NCBI GenBank assembly: GCA_031082205.1 | Contig: JAVHLJ010000010.1 | Span: forward strand, 1 to 64,000 | Direction: 5' to 3' | DNA from: Elusimicrobiales bacterium | Lineage (GTDB): Bacteria > Elusimicrobiota > Elusimicrobia > Elusimicrobiales > UBA9959 | DNA: 64,000 bases | In this document: positions 1 through 8,804 of the stretch, piece after piece | Layout of the letters: each line of letters begins with the position of its first letter | Position numbering within the stretch: position 1 is the stretch's first letter | Program-made: the position numbers and the translations under genes | The notes under the pieces: model-generated | Databases searched by the model: none | Told to the model about the DNA's origin: nothing | Seen by the model: the letters and a program-made list of their open reading frames with translations, nothing else

Positions 1-2
1 CC

Positions 3-1379
3 TTCGATTCGCCCCTGGCCGCCCGGCTAACGGGGTTTCTCTGCTGCGCCCTGACGGCTCTCCTGATAAAAAAAGCCGGAGAGACGGACGGTGACGGAGG
101 CCGCGGCGCGGCCGCGGCCGCAATGCTGATCTTATCGCCCGCGTTCATAAAGGCGGCCCTCATCCTGGACACCGACAACACGCTTATAACTCTGGGCGCG
201 GCCGCCATGGCGCTGGCCGCGCTCAGGCAACGTCACTTCCTGCTTATCCCTCTTTTCTTCGTATGCCTTTGGTCTAAAGTGACGGCATGCGTACCGCTGG
301 CGGCCGCTTTCCTCTTTCATGCGGCCTGGGAGGACAGGCGCTCGGGCGGAAGCAGGACGCTGAGGACCGCGCTGGCCCTCGGCGCTGGACTGGCGGCCTG
401 GACGCTCTCGTTATATCTGTTCTGCTCGCTGAACGGCCTTCCCTTCAACGCGCCGTTCGAATACATGTATTCGGCCGTGTTCTCCAAAAAAGTCGGCGCG
501 ACCGCGGCGCATTACCAGATTCTTCAGGCGGTGTTATGGGCGGGACTGCCCCTTTGCGGACTCCTGCTGCTCGGCCTGCCGCGATCTTTCGCCGGGACCG
601 CCTCCTCCCTCGACAGGCTCGCGCTGTCGTTATGCGCGATCATAGGCGTCGGCTACGTGTCGCTGGGGGGCACCCCGTTCGGTTTCCCAAAGTTCCAGAT
701 ACCGGCCTGGCCCTTCATCTGCTGGCTGGCCGCCGGCGCTTTGCTGAAGGTCCAAAAACCGGCGCTGTTCGCGGCCGCAGCGGCCGCGCTGGCCATTTAC
801 GCCGGGGACCCCCTCTACTCTCTCCGGTTCTCCCTGAGGGAAGCGCTGGCGTCGGGATCGGGGCTCGCCCTACCGTCCGCACGTATCGCCGCGCAGATAC
901 TTCTTCCGCTCCTCCCAGCCGCCGCGGCCGCGATCATGTTCAGGAAGGCCATGGGCGCCAGGCGGGCGCTGGCGGCCGGCCTGACCGCGGTATTCGTAGG
1001 ACAGTCGCTGGCTATCAACGCCCTCCAGGCCGGGCGCTACAACAGCGCCTACAATTACGGCGGAGAAGGGCTGACCGAAGCCGCGGCCATGGCAGGAGAT
1101 GCTATCCGGGATGGAGGAAAAGCGATAGTTCCCCTGGAGATCTATGGCACCCTGCGCCTTTCCGGGCTGGTCCCGGAGAGGCTGCCCAACTCCATGTGGG
1201 AGAAGGACCGCCTGCTCGCCTCGGTAGGCGACGATGATTACAGGGCCGTGGTATACGGCATCCCCTCCAACACGGTGGAACAGGTTCGCCTGCTCAGGCA
1301 TCCCGGGACGGTCTCCCTGTTCAGAGCGGAGGGCTGGAGATTTGGACGGACGGGGACGTACGAGCTATGGACGAGATGA
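3..1379 (+). CDS. GT-C-like polytopic membrane protein, 5' partial
   Basis: The reading frame is open from base 3, so the N-terminus lies outside the window. The visible ~458 residues alternate hydrophobic helices with short loops and end in a small soluble tail. This looks like PMT/ArnT-type GT-C glycosyltransferases that use polyprenyl-phosphate sugars, but the catalytic first loop is not visible. It overlaps the following GT2 gene by 13 bp, which pairs a membrane transferase with a likely lipid-linked-sugar synthase. The GT-C assignment is inference from helix pattern and context; a polytopic polysaccharide protein of another class is possible. Confidence 0.6.
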   Translation, partial: FDSPLAARLTGFLCCALTALLIKKAGETDGDGGRGAAAAAMLILSPAFIKAALILDTDNTLITLGAAAMALAALRQRHFLLIPLFFVCLWSKVTACVPLAAAFLFHAAWEDRRSGGSRTLRTALALGAGLAAWTLSLYLFCSLNGLPFNAPFEYMYSAVFSKKVGATAAHYQILQAVLWAGLPLCGLLLLGLPRSFAGTASSLDRLALSLCAIIGVGYVSLGGTPFGFPKFQIPAWPFICWLAAGALLKVQKPALFAAAAAALAIYAGDPLYSLRFSLREALASGSGLALPSARIAAQILLPLLPAAAAAIMFRKAMGARRALAAGLTAVFVGQSLAINALQAGRYNSAYNYGGEGLTEAAAMAGDAIRDGGKAIVPLEIYGTLRLSGLVPERLPNSMWEKDRLLASVGDDDYRAVVYGIPSNTVEQVRLLRHPGTVSLFRAEGWRFGRTGTYELWTR

Positions 1380-2077
1380 AACCCGGACTTTCACTGGTAA
1401 TACCTTTCTATAACGAGGAAGCCTGCGCCGGACCGGTAGTGCGAGGCACGCTTGAGGCTCTTGAAAAAGCTGGGCTTGATTTCGAACTGATACTGGTGGA
1501 GAACGCGTCCTCCGACGGGACGCGCCGCATACTTGAAGGATTCTCCGGCGACCCGCGCGTAAAGGTGCTGAAGCTGGAGAGGAATATCGGCTACGGCGGC
1601 GCCGTCACGGAGGGACTGGCGGCGGCCGCCGGCCGGCACCTGGGCTTCACCTGCGGCGACGGGGAAATAGAACCGGGCGACACGGCAAAGGTATGCCGCA
1701 TAGCCATATGCTCCGGGGAACCGGTATGTAAGGCGCGGAGAGTTGACCGCCTCGACGGTCCCTGGAGAAAGTTCCTTTCGGTCGCGTATCACCTGCTGGT
1801 GGGACTGCTTTTCAGGGTCCACGTGACCGACGTCAACGGCTACCCGGTCATCCTGACGAGGGAAGCGTACGAGGCGATAGGTCTGACCTCCCGCAACTGG
1901 GTCTTCAACGTGGAACTGCTGGTCAAGGCCCGTCGGCTCGGATTCGGCATCCTCGAGCCGGAGATACTCCATAGAAGACGGGCCGGCGGGCGTTCGCACG
2001 TCGGCTTCGGCACGCCGCTGGCATTCCTGGCCCAGCTGCTGAGGCTGCGGCTTTCAGACTTCGGCGCCGGCAAGTAA
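1367..2077 (+). CDS. Family 2 glycosyltransferase, dolichyl-phosphate-mannose-synthase-like
   Basis: 236 aa. The N-terminus has the GT-A nucleotide-binding start LSLVIPFYNEE, followed by LVENASSDGTRRIL and the NIGYGGAVTEGL segment typical of DPM1/ArnC-like enzymes. These transfer a sugar from a nucleotide donor to polyprenyl phosphate at the inner face of the membrane. The usual DxD region reads CGDGEIEPGD, so the motif is not canonical. No C-terminal membrane helices are present, as in short DPM1 forms. It overlaps the upstream membrane protein by 13 bp and is probably co-translated with it. Donor and acceptor cannot be read from sequence. Confidence 0.8.
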   Translation: MDEMKPGLSLVIPFYNEEACAGPVVRGTLEALEKAGLDFELILVENASSDGTRRILEGFSGDPRVKVLKLERNIGYGGAVTEGLAAAAGRHLGFTCGDGEIEPGDTAKVCRIAICSGEPVCKARRVDRLDGPWRKFLSVAYHLLVGLLFRVHVTDVNGYPVILTREAYEAIGLTSRNWVFNVELLVKARRLGFGILEPEILHRRRAGGRSHVGFGTPLAFLAQLLRLRLSDFGAGK

Positions 2078-2095
2078 AGAGTTTCCGGTTCAGCG

Positions 2096-4351
2096 TCAGG
2101 GGCCATCGAACTCGTAAAGCGCCACGTTGCCCCCGGAATAGACCCGGGAAAGACATCCGGGCTCCGCCGCCCCCGGGAATCCGTAAGACCTGCCGTTTGA
2201 GTCCCAGTAAACGTGCCCGATACCCCGGGCCGCCAGCCAGCCGCAGGGGTCCGGCATGCTTCCCGAAAAAAAGGCGTCAGCCTCGGCCGCGGCTCCCGAA
2301 TAAAGCGGTTCGCTTTCCCATACCCAGTCGGAGTAAACGCTCGCGTACATGCGGCCTCCGCATAGCGCGGCCTGCGCGAAGACGGTGCGGTCCAGGACAT
2401 TGTGCAGGTAAAGCCCCCCGCCTCCCGTCGCCCTTTCCATGACCTCGCAAGCCCTCCTGTTGTCGTCCGTCCAGGGCTCTAAATTCGCGCGCTTGGCCCC
2501 GGAAGCCCAATAGACGAATTTAGGAGCGTGAGAAAGGGCGACAACGAAGGGGATCGCCGCCAGAACGCGCCAACCTCCGAGCCTGAAAGCGGGAGGGCCG
2601 AAAACGCGAAGGAGCGGATATGACGCGAGGGCCGGGATCCATGAGGCATAAAGCAGGAGGTTCGCGGCGGCGCCGCGCCTGAGCAAGCAATACACGGCGG
2701 CGAACAACAGGAACCCCGATAAAAAGACCTCCAGGGAACGACGCCGGGCTCCCCCGTCATCGGCAGGCTTCTTTTCGTCCCGGGACCGGGACGCCCAGCG
2801 CCACGCGGACCAGATGAAAAGCGTCCCGCCGGCTATAGCGCCCCGGACGCACCAGTCGCGGCCAGGCCAGGCGGTGAAAGCGCCGTACCTGTCCAGCGTG
2901 GAAACGGCAAGGTCGGCCAAAGGGGCCGCCAGGAAGACCGGGACGGACCGCGGCGTCAGGACCGGCTTCAGGTCCGAGAAAAAGAACGGGAGAGCGGCCG
3001 CCCCGCACAACCAGGCTGAAAAGAATACCCAGTAGCCGTGAGCGCCGACATGATTGTAGTAATGGAAAAGAACGAAAATGACGCAGGCGGCGGCCATGAC
3101 CGCGGCGGTCGAAAGGACCACCCGACCTTCCTCCGATATCCTGCCCCCCTCTTTTACGGCGCCGCGCGCCCAGAAAGAAAGGGCGATGAGAGGCAGCGCC
3201 GCCAGTATCAGGAACGTCGCCAGGTTCTCTATGACAGCGGGCAAAGCCGAAAGCAGACGGCCCGGGATCCCGCTCCACTCAGAGAAGTAAGCCAGCAGGC
3301 GAGGGGAAAGCGTGTAATCGGGAAGGAACTCCCTCAGCCAGCCCGGGACGGGGCCGAACTTGATCAGTCCGCCGGCGTTAAAACCCTGGCCCGAAAGAGA
3401 CAGATACGCCAGCAGCCATAGGGCCGCGCCCGCGGCCAATGTAAAAATTACCCGGGCCCGGCGGCCCGGAAAGAGAGATAGATAAGAGACGAAAAAAACC
3501 AGGTAAAGCGCGCCGAAAGTCCCCTTCGAAAGCGTGATAAGCGCCGGCATGAGGGCGGAGACCGCAAGCCCCGGAACGAGCCCTCTGGACGCCGAAAAAA
3601 CAAGCAAAGGCATAGCTGCCGCAGCCAGGCCAAGCGCGAAGGAATTCTGCCTGAAGGCGAAATTAAAAAGCATCTTAGGATGGACCAGGAAAAAAGCCAG
3701 AAAAGCCAGATACGGGGCAAGCCTCCAGTATCCCGGACGGAAAAGGGACAGGATGGCCCTCATCCCCAGGAACAGGCAGAACCAGTTGAAAGGCACCAGG
3801 TACCGCAGGTAGACGGTCTCGAGCGGTATCCGCGTTATGGCGGAGGCCGAGCCCGCCAGGAACTCGGCCGCGTAATAGTAATGCATCAAGCCCGAATGAA
3901 CGAATATATTCTGGGCCGGGAACTCCCGCATTGACGCGGCGGCCACCGCCATCCGCAGAAGTTCGTCCGAATGGTAAAGCGCCGCGGCGTCATGGGTGAG
4001 ATAGGCGGAGAAAACCGCGGCGAGAGAGAGGAACGCCGCGCTTTCGGCGGAAAAAACGGAGCGAAGCGCGGACAAGGAAAGGGAGCGAGCCGCCGGGTCG
4101 CGGGAAACTATGTACATCAGGACGGCGCTGATAAGAGCGCTGAAGAGAGCGACGGACCCGTGACCGATACCGGCCCAGCGCAGCGCGGGCCAAATGAGAA
4201 AGAAGAGGGCGGTACCGGCGGCGACCGCCGCGGCGCCCAGGAGGTCCCGCGGACACACTTCGCGCTCCCGGGCGCAAAGAAGCCCCGTGATCATGGAACC
4301 GGGAAGGATCACGGAGAGCGATACGAATAAAATGAAAAGAACGGGACCCAT
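2096..4351 (-). CDS. Large polytopic membrane protein, GT-C-like
   Basis: About 751 aa with many hydrophobic helices and a soluble C-terminal domain of about 110 residues. An early extracytoplasmic loop contains an acidic DAA...HSDE stretch followed by HYYYAAEFL, resembling the acidic first loop of GT-C or YfhO-like proteins. I chose ATG at 4351 because the hydrophobic start GPVLFILFVSL follows directly; a TTG at 4378 would add nine residues and sits nearer an AGGAG. It is convergent with the GT2 gene and divergent from the GT4 gene at 4477. Function in surface glycan assembly is inferred from location only. Confidence 0.55.
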   Translation of the reverse strand: MGPVLFILFVSLSVILPGSMITGLLCAREREVCPRDLLGAAAVAAGTALFFLIWPALRWAGIGHGSVALFSALISAVLMYIVSRDPAARSLSLSALRSVFSAESAAFLSLAAVFSAYLTHDAAALYHSDELLRMAVAAASMREFPAQNIFVHSGLMHYYYAAEFLAGSASAITRIPLETVYLRYLVPFNWFCLFLGMRAILSLFRPGYWRLAPYLAFLAFFLVHPKMLFNFAFRQNSFALGLAAAAMPLLVFSASRGLVPGLAVSALMPALITLSKGTFGALYLVFFVSYLSLFPGRRARVIFTLAAGAALWLLAYLSLSGQGFNAGGLIKFGPVPGWLREFLPDYTLSPRLLAYFSEWSGIPGRLLSALPAVIENLATFLILAALPLIALSFWARGAVKEGGRISEEGRVVLSTAAVMAAACVIFVLFHYYNHVGAHGYWVFFSAWLCGAAALPFFFSDLKPVLTPRSVPVFLAAPLADLAVSTLDRYGAFTAWPGRDWCVRGAIAGGTLFIWSAWRWASRSRDEKKPADDGGARRRSLEVFLSGFLLFAAVYCLLRRGAAANLLLYASWIPALASYPLLRVFGPPAFRLGGWRVLAAIPFVVALSHAPKFVYWASGAKRANLEPWTDDNRRACEVMERATGGGGLYLHNVLDRTVFAQAALCGGRMYASVYSDWVWESEPLYSGAAAEADAFFSGSMPDPCGWLAARGIGHVYWDSNGRSYGFPGAAEPGCLSRVYSGGNVALYEFDGP

Positions 4352-4387
4352 CGATCTTCGCGGCGCTCCTGAAATCAAAAATCCGTA

Positions 4388-4404
4388 AGCGAGCCGGGCT
4401 CGCT
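4388..4404. promoter_or_regulatory. 17-nt palindrome in a divergent intergenic region
   Basis: AGCGAGCC-G-GGCTCGCT is a perfect inverted repeat with one central base. It lies between the divergent starts at 4351 (minus) and 4477 (plus). An AT-rich stretch with a minus-strand TATAAT follows at about 4415-4430. It could be an operator or an RNA hairpin in the minus-strand leader. Confidence 0.4.
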
Positions 4405-4476
4405 AATCCTGTGGAATTATATATATTATTAGGTCGGGCAAAATCCCGGGGCCGGATAGCGTCCGGGAAACGCGAA

Positions 4477-5697
4477 ATGAACATCTGCATACTCTCCACT
4501 TCTTTGACGGTACATCGCATGGGCGGAACGGAAGTGCATGCCGAGGCCCTGGCGGCCGAGGCCGCCCGGCAGGGGCATGAGGTCACGGTGGTCACCTCGT
4601 CCCACCCGTCCGGCCTGAAGGCCGAGCGGAAGAACGGTTTCGAAACCTTCTATCTGGAAGGGACCAGCCACCTCATGTCGCGGGCGGACGCCCCCGCCTG
4701 GTGGCGCGCGAGCGCGGCGGAGGTCTCCCGGCTCGCGGCGAGCGGAAAGGCGGATGTGGTCTGGGCGGAGAATTTCGCGGGGCTCTCCTGCGCCGCGATC
4801 CCGCGGGGAAAAAGACCGCCGGTCATATCGGTGGTGCAAGGGCTGGGCATACGGGGCGAGATCGCCAGCAGGTTCTCTGAAACGTCTTCTCTCTCCGGCC
4901 TGGCTTATTTCCTGACAAGGTACGCGGCGCAGACACTCCTCTACTATATCCCCAGGTTCAGGGCCATGGTCAGGGATTCGGACCTGCTGGTAGGCGTCAG
5001 CAGGGAGACCATAGCGGCCCTGCACGCCGAATTCCCCCGAAGCAGGATGAAAACGTCCCTTATTTTCAACCCGGTGGACACCGGCCGCTTCAGGCCGGAC
5101 CCGGGACTGAGAGCGGAAGCCCTGAAAAGGCTGGCGCTGCCCGCCGGAACCCGCCTCGTAATGATGGCCGGGGTTATGAGCCGGCAGAAAGGCATGCACG
5201 TCGGGCTGGAAGCCTTCTCTGCGATAGCGGACCGGTTCCCGGAGGCGAGGCTGCTCATAGTCGGCGACGGACCGGAGCGCGGCGCCCTGGAAGCCGCGGC
5301 CGCCGGCCTGAAGGACAGGATAATCTTCGCGGGGCGGGCCGGCAACGCGGACATGCCGGCGCATTATAACTCGGCGGACGTCTACCTTAACCCCACGCTG
5401 CGGCTGGAAGGCCTGCCTCTCGTCATCGCCGAAGCGATGGCCTGCGGCCTGCCTTCCGTCGTTTCAAGGATCGGGGGCACGGCCTCTACTATAGAAGACG
5501 GGATAAGCGGTTTTTTCGCGGCCCCGGGCGACGCCGCGGGGCTGGCTTCCGGAATGGAAAAACTGCTCCGCGACCCCGGCACCGCCGCCGGCATGGGCAG
5601 GAAGGCGAGAGCCGACGCCGAAGCGAGATTCAGCCTTTCCAACGCAGTACGACGCTACGCGGAGGAATCCGGGAAATTGCTCGGGGAGGGATCATGA
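4477..5697 (+). CDS. Family 4 (GT-B) glycosyltransferase
   Basis: 406 aa from ATG 4477, where the protein opens with the Rossmann start MNICILSTSLT and the GGTEVHAEALA loop typical of GT4. A longer frame from 4411 adds 22 unconserved residues. The C-terminal half has GVMSRQKGMHVGLEAF, LLIVGDGPER and the E-x7-E motif region PLVIAEAMACGLPSV. Such enzymes are retaining transferases that add sugars from nucleotide donors to a lipid-linked acceptor in the cytoplasm. The stop overlaps the next start (ATGA at 5694), beginning a tight run of translationally coupled genes up to 11310. Confidence 0.88.
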   Translation: MNICILSTSLTVHRMGGTEVHAEALAAEAARQGHEVTVVTSSHPSGLKAERKNGFETFYLEGTSHLMSRADAPAWWRASAAEVSRLAASGKADVVWAENFAGLSCAAIPRGKRPPVISVVQGLGIRGEIASRFSETSSLSGLAYFLTRYAAQTLLYYIPRFRAMVRDSDLLVGVSRETIAALHAEFPRSRMKTSLIFNPVDTGRFRPDPGLRAEALKRLALPAGTRLVMMAGVMSRQKGMHVGLEAFSAIADRFPEARLLIVGDGPERGALEAAAAGLKDRIIFAGRAGNADMPAHYNSADVYLNPTLRLEGLPLVIAEAMACGLPSVVSRIGGTASTIEDGISGFFAAPGDAAGLASGMEKLLRDPGTAAGMGRKARADAEARFSLSNAVRRYAEESGKLLGEGS

Positions 5698-7319
5698 CCG
5701 CCCCGCTCGTCTCCGTCATAATCGTAAGCTATAACACCAAAGAGACGCTCCGGCGCTGCCTGGAATCCGTAAGAACCCGTTGCGCCGATATCGCGCATGA
5801 GGTTTTAGTGGTGGACAATGCCTCAGCTGATGGCAGTCCCGCCATGGTGCGCGAGGATTTCCCGGAAGCGGCGCTGATAGAGAACGCCGGGAACGCGGGA
5901 TTTGCCAAAGCAAACAATCAGGCCCTCCGCCTTATGAAGGGAGAATATGCTCTTCTTTTGAACAGCGACGCCTTTCTGCGGCCGGGATCGGTCGAAGCCA
6001 TGCTTTCCTGCATGGACAGACATCCCGGCGCGGCAATGGTCGGGCCGAAACTCCTGGACGAATCGGGCAGGACGGTCCCGTCCACCTACCCGCTGCCGTC
6101 GCCCTGGAAAGAGACGCTCCTGGCCCTCAGGGCTTACCTCCTGCTGCCCGCCGCTATTAACGCCCGCGTTTTCCTGGGTTCTTTTTTCAAGCATGACCGC
6201 CCGGCCGAAGCCGGCAGGCTCACCGGCGCCTGCGTTCTGATAAGGAAGCGCGCGCTGGAGGAGATAGGCCCGCTGGACGAGGACTTCTTCTTCTACGGCG
6301 AGGTCCACGACTGGTGCTGGCGGGCCGGGAAAAAGGGCTGGAAGGTCCTTTTTTGCCCCGGGGGCGAGGTGGTCCATCTCGGCGGCGCCAGCTCCGGCGC
6401 GAGCTGGCCGTCGGAGGAAAGACTGAAGATAAACCTGCGCGAGCAGGAGCGGATGCTGGCAAAAAACCTCGGAACTCTCTCGCGCTGGTGGATAATGTCG
6501 TGCAGGCTCTTCGGCACGGGCACCGCCGCGCTGGCGAACGCCCTCTTCAGGGAAGGCCGGCCGGAAGCGCGGCGGGCCAAGGCGGAATTCTCCTGGTTCC
6601 TGGGGCGTTTTTACGGGACAGCGGCCTGGATATTGAAGAAGAACCGGGCCGCCAGGGCTTTCTATTCGTCCGGATTCCACCGCGGCGGCACCGTGCGGCT
6701 TTTATCCGGGGAACTGGGCTGCGATGCCGCCCTCTTCAGGTCCTACCTGGACGAGGCGGCCGTTCTCGCGGGGGAGACGGAGCGGCGGCTAACCGAAGCG
6801 GCCGGCAGGGGCGCCAGGGCTGGCGCGATGGACCTTTTCGGAGCCCGCCTCCTCTACGCCGCGGTAAGGGCCCTCAGGCCGGTCTCCGCAGTGGAGACCG
6901 GCGTCGCGAACGGAGTGTCATCGCTTTTCATACTGTCCGCCATGGAACGGAACGGCCGCGGAAAACTTCATTCGATAGACCTTCCGGAAGCGGAAGGGTT
7001 CATCCCCGCGGGCAGGGAAGCCGGCTGGCTGGTGGAGGGCGGGCTCCGGGCGAGGTGGCGGCTGATCATAGGCGATACCCGCGAGCTGCTGCCCGCCCTT
7101 CTGTCGGAACTGGGCGGGACCGGCCTCTTCCTGCACGACAGCGCCCACACCGAAGAGAACATGCTCTTCGAATACAGGACAGCGTGGCCTTTCCTCGGAT
7201 CCGGCGGCCTCCTCATATCGGACGACACCGGCTTCAACCGGGCTTTCGCCGGGTTCGCCTCCGGGACCGGAAGAAAACCTATAATATACTCGGACAGGCT
7301 GGGGTTCCTTAGAAAATGA
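5694..7319 (+). CDS. Fusion: GT2 rhamnosyltransferase-like domain plus class I SAM methyltransferase domain
   Basis: 541 aa. Residues 1-290 form a GT2 domain: VSVIIVSYNTKETLRRCLES, VVDNASADGS, ENAGNAGFAKANN, LLNSDAFL as the DxD-equivalent, then DEDFFFYGEVHDWCWR and GEVVHLGG. This resembles WbbL-type rhamnosyltransferases. From about residue 390 there is a second domain with AVETGVANGVSSLFIL (SAM motif I) and a downstream LFLHDSAHTEENMLFEY segment, typical of Methyltransf_24-like proteins. One polypeptide could therefore add and then O-methylate a sugar, possibly a chain-capping step. The domain reading is clear; the coupled reaction is inference. Confidence 0.8.
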   Translation: MTAPLVSVIIVSYNTKETLRRCLESVRTRCADIAHEVLVVDNASADGSPAMVREDFPEAALIENAGNAGFAKANNQALRLMKGEYALLLNSDAFLRPGSVEAMLSCMDRHPGAAMVGPKLLDESGRTVPSTYPLPSPWKETLLALRAYLLLPAAINARVFLGSFFKHDRPAEAGRLTGACVLIRKRALEEIGPLDEDFFFYGEVHDWCWRAGKKGWKVLFCPGGEVVHLGGASSGASWPSEERLKINLREQERMLAKNLGTLSRWWIMSCRLFGTGTAALANALFREGRPEARRAKAEFSWFLGRFYGTAAWILKKNRAARAFYSSGFHRGGTVRLLSGELGCDAALFRSYLDEAAVLAGETERRLTEAAGRGARAGAMDLFGARLLYAAVRALRPVSAVETGVANGVSSLFILSAMERNGRGKLHSIDLPEAEGFIPAGREAGWLVEGGLRARWRLIIGDTRELLPALLSELGGTGLFLHDSAHTEENMLFEYRTAWPFLGSGGLLISDDTGFNRAFAGFASGTGRKPIIYSDRLGFLRK

Positions 7320-8038
7320 ACGACTGGGAAAAACTGAAGGCCTCTTATCCGGACGAAAAGCGCGCCTGGGACGCGACATACCCATGGATATTCCGCGTAG
7401 CGAGGCCGGCCTCTTTCCCGATAAGTCTCGCCTGCAGGCGCCTCGGCGTAAGCGCCAACGCGGTCACGGTCTTCACCGCCGTGCTCGGGGCGCTCTCCTT
7501 CCCGTGCCTGGCGTCCGGGTCAGCGCCCCTGATGACGGCCGGCGGCGCCTGCCTGCTCCTCTACACGATATTCGACTGCGTGGACGGCAACCTGGCCAGG
7601 GCATGGCCCGAGACAGGCTCCCCCGCGGGGCAATGGTGGGGAGAGCTCGTCGGCAACTTCTACGTGCTTTCCTATCCGGCGCTGGGCCTGGGCCTTGGCG
7701 GGGAATGGGCCCTGTACGGGGCTTTCACGGCCATAGCGAAGCAGCTGGTCTCGCTCATAAGGAACAATTTCTGGCAGACGCTCGGCGGGCTCTGGAAGGA
7801 ATCAAAGAACCGGGGCGGGTACGAACCGCATACGGGGCGATGGTACTACAAGGTCTATTACAACCTCACCGACCCGCAGGCTCATATAGCGGCGCTGCCT
7901 TTCCTGGTTTTTTACGGCCTGGGGCATCATTTCCTGGCGGCCTCTCTGGCGATAAGCCTCGCCGACCTGGCCTTCATACTTTTCTTTTACCTGCGCCGGG
8001 CTTCCAGCATCGGAGGAGAGCGTGGCAAAACGATATGA
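7316..8038 (+). CDS. CDP-alcohol phosphatidyltransferase-like membrane protein with altered active site
   Basis: 240 aa with about six hydrophobic helices. Helix 2 carries the first half of the family motif, DCVDGNLAR (D-x2-D-G-x2-A-R). In active enzymes this is followed by G-x3-D-x3-D; here the stretch reads GQWWGELVG, with glycines at both aspartate positions. Members transfer a phospho-alcohol from CDP-alcohols to a second alcohol in the membrane. Loss of the last two aspartates, including the catalytic base, suggests an altered chemistry or an inactive homologue. It is coupled by ATGA to the upstream gene and overlaps the next by 17 bp, so it belongs to the polysaccharide operon. Confidence 0.7.
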   Translation: MNDWEKLKASYPDEKRAWDATYPWIFRVARPASFPISLACRRLGVSANAVTVFTAVLGALSFPCLASGSAPLMTAGGACLLLYTIFDCVDGNLARAWPETGSPAGQWWGELVGNFYVLSYPALGLGLGGEWALYGAFTAIAKQLVSLIRNNFWQTLGGLWKESKNRGGYEPHTGRWYYKVYYNLTDPQAHIAALPFLVFYGLGHHFLAASLAISLADLAFILFFYLRRASSIGGERGKTI

Positions 8039-8804
8039 ACAGGGGCTGATGACCTTCCTCACATCGAGGCGGGGGGTCAGCGAGATCGTGGAACCGCTGC
8101 CCGGCCCGCTGGCCCCTTTGCTCGGCCTCAGGGCCGGGAACACAAGGCCTTTCCTCTCCCTCGCCCTCAGAGTCCCGCCGCTCCGGGAAAAACTGCTGGG
8201 CATCGCCTGGAAAGCCAGCGAACGCGTCATCGAGAACCCTCTGGCGCACTCGGCGGCGGCGCCGCTGCCGCCCGAAGCGGAGATCCTCGACGCCGGGTCT
8301 TACGAAAGCCTTCTGCCTTTCGAACTCGCGTGCCTGGGCCGCCGTGTGACCGCCGTAGACCTCAGGAAATATCCTATAGAACATCCGAACCTGCGCGTGG
8401 TAGAGGCGGACCTGTTCCGCCTTCCTTTCGGCGACGGCGCTTTCGATCTGGTGACCGCGGTATCCACGCTGGAACACCTTGGCCTGCCTTCCTGGGGCTG
8501 CCCGGAAACCGCGGACGGCGACAGGAAAGGCCTCGCGGAACTGACGCGCTGCCTTAAGCCCGGCGGACTTATCTTCATCAGCGCGCCCTTCGGCATACGC
8601 CAGACCTCCTGGCAGCGCTTTTACGATGCAGCCGCCTGGGGTTCCCTGACCGGCGGTCTTGAAAAGGTCTGGGAGAGGCATTTCAGGAGGCGGGAGCTGA
8701 AGATCTGGCTCCCCGCGGACCCCCTGGAACTGGAAAAAGAGAACACGGCAGGGGCTTTCGGCACGGACGGGGTCGTAGCCGGACTCTACCGGAAGCGGGC
8801 ATGA
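8022..8804 (+). CDS. Class I SAM-dependent methyltransferase
   Basis: 260 aa from a GTG start with a strong GGAGGAG six bases upstream, inside the end of the preceding gene. SAM motif I is degenerate (ILDAGSYESLLPFE, lacking the usual G-x-G). The later motifs are good: VTAVDLRKYP, VVEADLFRLPFGDGAFDLV and STLEHLGL, then GLAELTRCLKPGGLIFISAPFG. It is probably a sugar or lipid-carrier methyltransferase of the surface glycan. ATGA coupling at 8801 links it to the next glycosyltransferase. Confidence 0.8.
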   Translation: MAKRYEQGLMTFLTSRRGVSEIVEPLPGPLAPLLGLRAGNTRPFLSLALRVPPLREKLLGIAWKASERVIENPLAHSAAAPLPPEAEILDAGSYESLLPFELACLGRRVTAVDLRKYPIEHPNLRVVEADLFRLPFGDGAFDLVTAVSTLEHLGLPSWGCPETADGDRKGLAELTRCLKPGGLIFISAPFGIRQTSWQRFYDAAAWGSLTGGLEKVWERHFRRRELKIWLPADPLELEKENTAGAFGTDGVVAGLYRKRA

